Assembly (NCBI GenBank): GCA_024291935.2
Contig: CM044316.1
Location: 78,260,501 to 78,324,500, forward strand
DNA: 64,000 nt
Reading direction: 5' to 3'
Origin: Okapia johnstoni
Taxonomy: Eukaryota > Chordata > Mammalia > Artiodactyla > Giraffidae
Part shown: in pieces, positions 57,760-64,000 of the stretch
Layout of the letters: every line of letters starts with the position of its first letter
Numbering within the stretch: the stretch's first letter is position 1
Notes under the pieces: model-generated
Told to the model about the DNA's origin: nothing
Databases searched by the model: none
What the model saw: the letters and a program-made list of their open reading frames with translations, nothing else
Translations under genes and position numbers: made by a program

Positions 57760-59935
57760 AGAAATTTGGAGAAATGACATATTAAGTTGTTCATAAGCCC
57801 TTGGGGCTCACTCCTGAATTTTGTATACATGGACCTGACCCCAGACATTATAACAAAACGTCTGAGAACTGAAATAAGACATAGATTACTACCAATCTCA
57901 GACTAGCTACTAGCAAACGCAGGGCAGATATAAATAGCATTTCAAAGGCTTTGAAAATGGAACTGACACTAAAACCACAACCCTCAAAAGGTTAGTCAAG
58001 AACTTGTGGCCTGAATCCAGCTGACTTGATTGTCTGCTAAACAAAATAACATTCTCCAGCATATTAAAAAGCAGAGACATTACTTTGCTGACAAAGGTCC
58101 ATCTAGTCAAAGCTATGGTTTTCACAGTAGTCATGATGGATATGAGAGTTGGGACAACAAAGGAAGCTGAGCACCAAAGAATTGATGCTTTTGAACTGTG
58201 GTGTTGGAGAAGACTCTTGAGAGTCCCGTGGACTGCAAGGAGATCAAACCAGTCAATCCTAAGGGAAATCAATCCTGACTATTCATTGGAAGGACTGATG
58301 CTGAAGCTGAAATTCCAATATTTTGGCCACCTGATGTGAAGAACTTATTCCTTGGAAAAGACCCTGATGCTGGGAAAGACTGAAGGCAGGAGGAGAAGGG
58401 GATGACAAAGGATGAGATGGTTGGATGACATCACCGACTCAATGGGGATGAGTTTGAGCAAGCTCTGGGAGTTGGTGAAGGATGGGGAAGCCTGGTGTGC
58501 TGCAGTCCATGGGATCGCAAAGAGTCGGACATGACTGAGCAACTGAACTGAAGTGAACTGAAGGATTTAACCAAGGCATAGGCTATCATGATATTTAAAA
58601 TGTTTAGAACACAATGCAGAATTTCTTAGCATAGGAAGAACCATATGTCATGGAGAAGAATATCAGCAGACACCAACACCCAAATGGCATAGAAGTCACA
58701 ATGATCTGACAGGGACTTTAAAGCAGCTATCATGAAAATGATGCAAGAAGGGCAAACACTCTTGAAATGAATATAAAGATAGATAGAAATTGTCAGAAAA
58801 GCCATAGAAAAATCAAATAAGAACCCAACAGAAATTTTAAAAATAAAACTCACTGGGTGGATTCAATAGCAGACTAGGGATGACAAAGGAAAGGATCATT
58901 AAATATGAAGATAGATCATTAGTCATAATCTACTCCAAATATAAAGAGAAGAGAGATTGCAAAATAAATGGACATAACCCCAGAGACTTGAACAATACCA
59001 AAATATTATAGTTCATGTCATCGGCATCCCAGAAGGAGAAGAAAAACAGTGTGATGAGGGAAAAATTTGAGAAAATAACAGCTGAAACTTCTCAGATTTA
59101 TGTAAAGACTGAAATCTTTGGCTTTAGTAAATGCATTAAACCCCAAACAGGATAAAATAGAGAAATTCTGGTCCGGAGACAGCATAATCAAACCACTGAA
59201 AACTAAAGACAAAGTTCTAGAAATCAGCTGGAGGCAAATTATGTTCTGTAAACTGTAACAGAACAATGATTTGAATTATTGTGGATATCACATCTAAAAC
59301 AATGGCGGACAGAAGAATGTGCAACAAAAGTTTTAAAGTGCAAGAAAGGAAAGTCAATCTAGGGATTTTAGTCAATAGAAATACTCTTTATGAATAAAGG
59401 TAAAATTAGTATACTCTAAGATGATGAAAACTAAGAATTGCCTGATACCAGCTCTACAATAATCTGAAACGGTTCTTAACAAAGAAGGAAAAATTTTTAC
59501 CAAAAGTAAACATAAGGCATTTGGAATTAAGGAAAAGAAAGAAAACTGTTAAGTATCTGGGTAAATAGAATTTTTTTTCCAGTTATTTGAATATTTTTCA
59601 CTGTAGAAAAAGTTACTGTTTTCTAAAGGAGTTTTCAGTGTATGTAGATAAAGCATATAAGCCAAGCATTAAAGAAAGGGAGGGTAAACAAACATTTAAA
59701 GTGGTTAAGTTTTCCACACTACACTTAAAGTGGTTAAAAAATTAATTGCAGTTAGAATGCTAAAAGGTAAGCATGTACAGTATATTCCTAGAGCAATCAC
59801 CAAATCTCATAAAATATTTATGATCCAAAAATAATAAATTCATTAAAATGGAATGAGAGAGAAAGTTAAATAGTCCAAAGAAATAGGGAAGAGGAAAGAG
59901 AGACAAAGGGGGGTAAAAAAAAGGTAGACCTAAAT
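57760..59935 (+). mobile_element. Ancient L1/HAL1-type element: 5' region, ORF1 and inter-ORF segment
   Basis: Plus-strand old L1. The part 57760-58055 resembles the 5' region. After a BovB insertion, 58563-59560 follows ancient L1 ORF1: aatatgtcatgg-type text, ctttaaagcagctatcatga, cactgggtggattcaatagc, catgtcatcggcatcccaga (counterpart of the HVIGVPE motif), ccccaaacaggataaaatag and ccactgaaaactaaagacaa. Then 59580-59850 matches the inter-ORF segment (ttccacactacacttaaagt, tcctagagcaatcaccaaat). Many stops are present. The element continues at 61006 after older repeats. Confidence 0.75.
58056..58562 (+). mobile_element. BovB LINE 3' fragment inside ancient L1
   Basis: Forward BovB tail of about 500 bp: agcatattaaaaagcagaga, aaaggtccatctagtcaaag, gacaaaggatgagatggttg, gcaaagagtcggacatgact and the terminal actgaactgaagtgaactga repeat. 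The frame 58085-58339 encodes part of the BovB C-terminus (AFELWCWRRLLRVPWTARRSN). No clear TSD. Confidence 0.94.
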
Positions 59936-60319
59936 CCATGTGAATAGTTAATTGGACCATGAAGTGCTTAGATATTTGATCAAACATTATCCCTGATGTA
60001 TATAGGAGGGGGCCTCTGTATGTGATTAATAACTGAATCAGACTGAATAAACCAAGAGTTCTCTTTCTAATATGGTGCCTCTTCCATTCCACTGAAGCCC
60101 TGGATGGAACCTACGTGAAGAAGACTGACCTCCACCAGAAGAAGGAACTCCTACCTGCCTGCCTTTGATCTGGGACATGGGTTTGTCCCTTGTCTTCAGA
60201 GCTGAAGTGAAACATCAACTTTTCCTGAGTTCTGAGCCTGCTGCTCTTTGGACTAGAACTATACCACTGGCTTTCATGGTTCTCAGGCCGTTCAGGCTCA
60301 GCCTTGAATTACACCATCA

Positions 60320-60911
60320 GTGTATTAGCTTGGGGTGCCACAGCAAAATACCACAGACTGGGTGGCTTAAACAGTAAGAGTATATTTCTCACAGTTCTGG
60401 AGGCTGTGGAGCCCAAGATTAAGGTGCTGACCAATGTGACTCCCTCCTGAGAGCTTTCTTCCTGGTTTGCAGATGTTGTTCTTAGTCACTAAGTCTCATC
60501 CAGTTCTTTGCAACTCCATCGACTGTAGCCCACCAGGCTCCTCGGTCTATGGGATTTCCCAAGCAAGAATACTGGAGTGGGTTGCCATTTCTTGCTCCGG
60601 GGTATCTTCCTGACCCAGGAACTGAATCCATCTCTCTTGCTTTGGCAGGCAGATCCTTTACCACTGAACTGCCAGAGAAGCCCTGGCTTGCAGATGACTG
60701 CCTTATTATTGTGTCCTCAGCTGGTCGAGAGAAAGCAAACCCTGGTGTTTCTTCTTAAAATAACATGAATGCTATCACAAGGGCTTCATCCTCATAACCT
60801 CATCTAAACCTGATTGACTCCCAGAGGCCCATCTTGACATATTATCTCATTGGGGATTAAGGCTTTGACATACACTTTGGGGTGGTAGGGGCATTTCAGT
60901 TCCTAGCAGTT
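60320..60911 (+). mobile_element. Ancient interspersed repeat B (LTR-like ends), split by Bov-tA
   Basis: Begins tgtattagcttggggtgcca, continues ccacagactgggtggcttaa, acagttctggaggctgtgga and ttattgtgtcctcagctggt, and closes near atttcagttcctagca. The TGT start and CA end suggest an ancient LTR-type element, but I am not sure of the family. It carries no coding region. It interrupts repeat A and is itself interrupted by a Bov-tA at 60476-60682. Confidence 0.6.
60476..60682 (-). mobile_element. Bov-tA SINE, innermost of a four-level nest, with TSD
   Basis: Reverse-oriented SINE with tail ttgttcttagtcactaagtc and head ctgaactgccagagaagc. The 14-bp flanks ctggtttgcagatg (60462-60475) and ctggcttgcagatg (60683-60696) differ by one base and are the TSD. 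Open frames 60482-60664, 60549-60758 and 60577-60768 are SINE translations. Confidence 0.95.
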
Positions 60912-61176
60912 GGTTTACCTGATTCTCAAAGCTTTGTATGTGGACAAACTATACCATCACCTCTCTTTCTATAGATATATACATCTGATTTCTCTGGAGA
61001 ACCCTAATATACAAACTGTTTTCTACAAGAAATTTACTTCAAATGTAATGATATATTTAGACTAAAAGTGAAAGAATGGAAAAGATATATCATCCAAATA
61101 TCAAAGAAAACTAGAGTGGCTTTATTAATATCAGACATATTAAAATCCATACCAGATAAAATTACCAAGGAGTACT

Positions 61177-61384
61177 TGGCTTTCCTGGTGGCTCAGATGG
61201 TAAAGAATCTGCCTGCGATACAGGAGACCTGGGTTTGATCCCTAGGTTGGGAAGATCCCCTAGAGAAGGAAATGGCAACCCGCTCCAGTATTCTTGCCTG
61301 GAGAATTCCATGGACAAAGAAGCTTGGCAGGCTACAATCTATGGGGTCACAAAGAGTCAGACATGATGAGCGACTTTCACTTTT
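61177..61384 (+). mobile_element. Bov-tA SINE with TSD, inside ancient L1
   Basis: Forward SINE with head ggctttcctggtggctcaga and tail gatgagcgactttcactttt. Flanks caaggagtact (61166-61176) and caaggggtact (61385-61395), one mismatch, form the TSD. Confidence 0.95.
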
Positions 61385-61636
61385 CAAGGGGTACTACTTA
61401 ATGAAAAAAGGGTCAGTTCACCAAAATGATGCAATAATTCTAAATGTATAAGCACAAGCAATAGGTCATTAAGATACATGACAAAAAATGATAAAACTGA
61501 AGAAAGATAAATGCACCCTTATAGTTAGATCCTTCAACACTTGTCTCTCTGTAATTGATAGAAACATCAGACAAAGTATCAGCAAGGATTTAGAACTAAA
61601 CAGCACTATCAATCAGTTGGGTGTAATAGATACTCT

Positions 61637-61855
61637 ACAACTTCCCTTGTGGCTCAGTGGTAAAGAATCTGCCTGTCAATGCAGGACATGCAAGTTCAAT
61701 CCCTGGATTGGAAAGACCCCTGGAGAAGGAAATAGCAACCCACTCCAGTGTTCTTGCCTCTTCCCTGGGAAATCCCGTGGACAGAGGAGCCTGGCGAGCT
61801 ATAGTCCATGCAGTCACAAGAGTCAGACTCGACTTCGTGACTAAACAGCAACAAA
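61637..61855 (+). mobile_element. Bov-tA SINE, inside ancient L1
   Basis: Forward SINE with head acaacttcccttgtggctca and tail gtgactaaacagcaacaa. It contains a small insertion near the tcttgcctcttccctgggaa stretch. A 7-bp flank (atactct, 61630-61636 and 61864-61870) is a possible but weak TSD. The frame 61488-61844 fuses ancient L1 and SINE and is not a gene. Confidence 0.93.
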
Positions 61856-62795
61856 GACATACAATACTCTGTCCAGCAACAGAAGGACACACGTTCTTAT
61901 CAGCGCTGATGGAGCTTCCACCAAAATAAACCTTATATTATGTCACAAGATAAACCTTAAAGCATTTAAGAGGAATTAATCATACAAAATATGTCCTCTG
62001 ACCATAATGGAATTAACTTAGGAATAAATGGGAGAAAGACAAAAGAAATATCCTCAAACACCTGCACATTAAATAACCCTTCTAAATAATACATGAGTCA
62101 AAGATATGAGGTCTTAAAGTATTATGACCCATATAAAAATACTCCATATTGATATTTGTACTATGTAGATAAAGCAATGTTATAAATATGACTCTAAGCA
62201 CTAAGTATTTATATTAGAATAAAAGAAATGTCTCAAATTAATAATTTAAGTTTTCAAATAAATTAGCAAAAAAGAACAAAGTTATCTAAAGGAAGAGTTA
62301 AATAAAAATAAATATAAAAGCATACATTAATAAAATTGAAAACATAAAAACAGAGAAAATTAAAGACACTATAATTTGTTCTTTAAAAGGATCAGTAAAA
62401 TTGACACATCTTAAATGAGACTGATAAAGAAAATCAAGTTGACGAATACTATAACTGGAAATAAAAGCTGGAGTATCACATAAACTGCAAGCCCAGTAGT
62501 ACTCTTTTGTTATTGTCATTATTTATTCTATTATTCTATTTTTTAAAATAAAGAAGTCCTACAAGATGCTGTAAAATGGCTAATTTAGATTAAATGGAAC
62601 AATTACTTGAAGAGAATTTTTCCTATGATTGAAAAAAATTTGTTGGCTCAAACTCACCCAAGGTGAAATAGATAACTGAATTAATCATATAACTATTTAA
62701 AAAATTGAACTCAGGGTTAAACTCCTCTGAAGAAATGCTCTTCAGGTCCAGATAGTTTTACTAGCAAATTTCAGCAATCATTAAAGAAGAAACAT

Positions 62796-63238
62796 GCTGT
62801 GGTTTTTCCAGTAGCCATATATGGATGTGAGAGCTGGGCCATAAAGAAGACTGAGCACTGAAGAATTGATGCTTTTGAACTGTGGTGCTGGAGAAGACTC
62901 TTGAGAGTCCCTCGGACTGCAAGGAGATCCAACCAGTCAATCCTAGAGGAAATCAACCCTGAATATTCATTGAAAGGACTGGTGCTGAAGCTGAAGTAGT
63001 GAAGCTCCAATACTTTGAACACCAAATGAGAAGAGCCAACTCACTGCAAAAGACCCTGATGCTGGGAAAAAGAGGAGAAGGTGGTGATAGAGGATAAGAT
63101 GGTTGGATGGCATCACCAACTCAATGGACATGAGTTTGAACAAATTCCAGGAGATAGTGAAGGACAGGGAAGCCTGGCATGCTGCAGTCCATGGGGCCAC
63201 AAAGAGTCAGACATGACTTAGCAACTGAATGACAATGA
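62796..63238 (+). mobile_element. BovB LINE 3' fragment inside ancient L1
   Basis: Forward BovB tail: gtggtttttccagtagccat, gggccataaagaagactgag, gaactgtggtgctggagaag, gataagatggttggatggca and cagacatgacttagcaactg. About 440 bp. The minus-strand frames 62771-63200 are shadows. No clear TSD. Confidence 0.94.
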
Positions 63239-63700
63239 CACCAATTTCACAAAATAAAATGGAAGAAACACTTCCCAGCTTATTTTATATGAGTAGCACT
63301 CTGATAACAAAACTATGTATGGAAAGTACAAGGGGGAAAATATACACAAATATTTTCCATGAACAAGGATGCAGATAATCCTTAACAAATATTAGCAAAT
63401 TTAATACACCATGATCAAATGAGGGGTTGTTGTGAGAATAAAAGCTTGATCCAACACTCAAAAATCCATGTAGTTCACCATTTAACAATTTAAAGACCAC
63501 ATGATTATATCCACTGATGAAGAAAACACGTTTGAAATAATTCAACATCCATTCGTAATAACAAATTCTTAGCAAACTAGGAATACAAGAGAATTTTGTC
63601 AACCTAATGAGAGAGATTGACAGATCTTGCACCTAACATTATACTTAATGGTAAGAGAGTGAATGCTTTTTCCCTAAATCTGGGAACAAGATAGGATGTG

Positions 63701-64000
63701 CATGTGTGAAGTCAAGTGGGCCTTAGGAAGCATTACTAAGAATCAAGCTAGGGAAGGTACTGAAAGTCCAGCTGGCCCATTCCAAATCCTAGAAGATGAT
63801 GCTGTTAAAGTGCTGAGCTCAATATGTCAGCAAATATGGAAAATTAAGCAGTGGCCAGAGGGCTGTAGAAGGCCAGTTTTCATTCCAATCCCAAAGAAGG
63901 GCAATGCCAGAGAATGTTCAAACTACCATACAATTGCACTTGTTTCACACACTAGCAAGGTAATGTTCAAAATCCTTCAAGCTAGGTTTCAGCAGTACAT
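63701..64000 (+). mobile_element. BovB LINE, 5' part of a copy running off the window
   Basis: Forward BovB beginning around gtgaagtcaagtgggcctta, then aatcctagaagatgatgctg, gtgctgagctcaatatgtca and caaaatccttcaagctaggt. It cuts the reverse-transcriptase region of the ancient L1 and extends beyond the window, so its coding state cannot be judged. Confidence 0.92.

Larger units (their letters stand above)
59936..61005 (+). mobile_element. Ancient interspersed repeat A, split by repeat B
   Basis: The parts 59936-60319 and 60912-61005 together follow one ancient mammalian repeat: gatatttgatcaaacattat, tgtatgtgattaataactga, aagactgacctccaccagaa, gtgaaacatcaacttttcct, gactagaactataccactgg, then (after the interruption) gattctcaaagctttgtatg and tgatttctctggagaaccct at the end. 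I recognise the consensus but not its name with certainty; an old LTR-type repeat is possible. It sits in the ancient L1. The frame 60165-60377 is a chance frame. Confidence 0.55.
61006..63700 (+). mobile_element. Ancient L1 continued: ORF2 endonuclease to reverse transcriptase
   Basis: Continuation of the plus-strand ancient L1 that starts at 57760. Pieces in order: 61006-61176 (gaaatttacttcaaatgtaa, gagtggctttattaatatca), 61396-61636 (endonuclease region, with a degraded GDFNTPLS motif near 61525-61555), 61864-62795 (atgtcctctgaccataatgg, the SDHN-type endonuclease motif, and later the pre-reverse-transcriptase segment ggtccagatagttttactag), and 63239-63700 (reverse-transcriptase region: caaatattagcaaatttaat, catgatcaaatgaggggttg, attcaacatccattcgtaat, ctaggaatacaagagaattt, acattatacttaatggtaag). 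Stops are frequent. Inserted elements are listed separately. A further BovB cuts it at about 63701. Confidence 0.8.

Noticed and set aside
60320..60911. Endogenous retrovirus provirus
   Set aside because: Only an LTR-like, non-coding ancient repeat is present. No gag, pol or env text is seen and no paired LTR flanks an internal region.
1..64000. Possible single BovB joining the window's end and start, since both edges lie inside plus-strand BovB
   Set aside because: The end of the window stops in the BovB region just downstream of where the start begins, so the two overlap in element coordinates and differ in sequence. They are separate copies cut by arbitrary window edges.

Overview
The window is non-coding ruminant DNA, probably from a bovid. 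Two lineage-diagnostic retroposon families run through it: BovB (an RTE-clade LINE) and its tRNA-related SINE partner Bov-tA/BOV-A2. Artiodactyl-type L1 copies are also present. Bov-tA with BovB points to Ruminantia; I cannot separate cattle, sheep, goat or a relative from this sequence alone. I find no convincing host protein-coding gene and no rRNA, tRNA, CRISPR array or prokaryote-type operon. The longest open frames are all retrotransposon reverse-transcriptase remnants. The region reads as a gene desert or the inside of a very large intron.

Layout. 1-1.4 kb is a decayed BovB, followed by a Bov-tA. 1.8-11 kb is mostly old unique-looking DNA with faint L2 and MIR traces and small L1 3' ends. 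12-13 kb is the best preserved BovB (minus strand, 330-codon open frame with an intact YADD motif). 13-17 kb is AT-rich unassigned DNA. 17.1-18.1 kb is an L2 remnant split by a Bov-tA, and 18.3-20.4 kb an L1 split by another Bov-tA, each insertion bounded by its own target-site duplication (TSD). 20.5-34 kb holds scattered SINEs, BovB tails, ancient L1/L2 pieces and dinucleotide repeats. 34.2-35.6 kb is a TSD-bounded BovB. 38.2 kb has a purine tract with a tight G-quadruplex motif. 40-41.7 kb is an L1 5'UTR-like block facing an L1 3' end. 43-45 kb is BovB, SINEs and ancient L1. 47.7-50.1 kb is a younger TSD-bounded L1 with a 443-codon ORF2 tail but no reverse-transcriptase core. 51.3-54.7 kb is an older L1 carrying two Bov-tA copies in inverted tail-to-tail arrangement. 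54.7-56.4 kb is an L1 5'UTR joined directly to an L1 3' end inside one apparent TSD. 57.8-63.7 kb is an ancient plus-strand L1 that can be followed from its 5' region through ORF1 and endonuclease into the reverse transcriptase, broken by SINEs, BovB copies and older repeats nested up to four deep. The window ends inside another BovB.

No genes act together here. What can be read is a layered insertion history in which BovB and L1 supplied the reverse transcriptase and Bov-tA was mobilised in trans. The most interesting item is the ORF-less L1 (5'UTR plus 3' end) that seems to have inserted as a unit, with a second, inverted combination of the same two parts about 14 kb away. I saw no clear sign of an undescribed biological system. 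Family names were assigned by recognising consensus sequences from memory, so boundaries are approximate (about 5-30 bp) unless a TSD fixes them.
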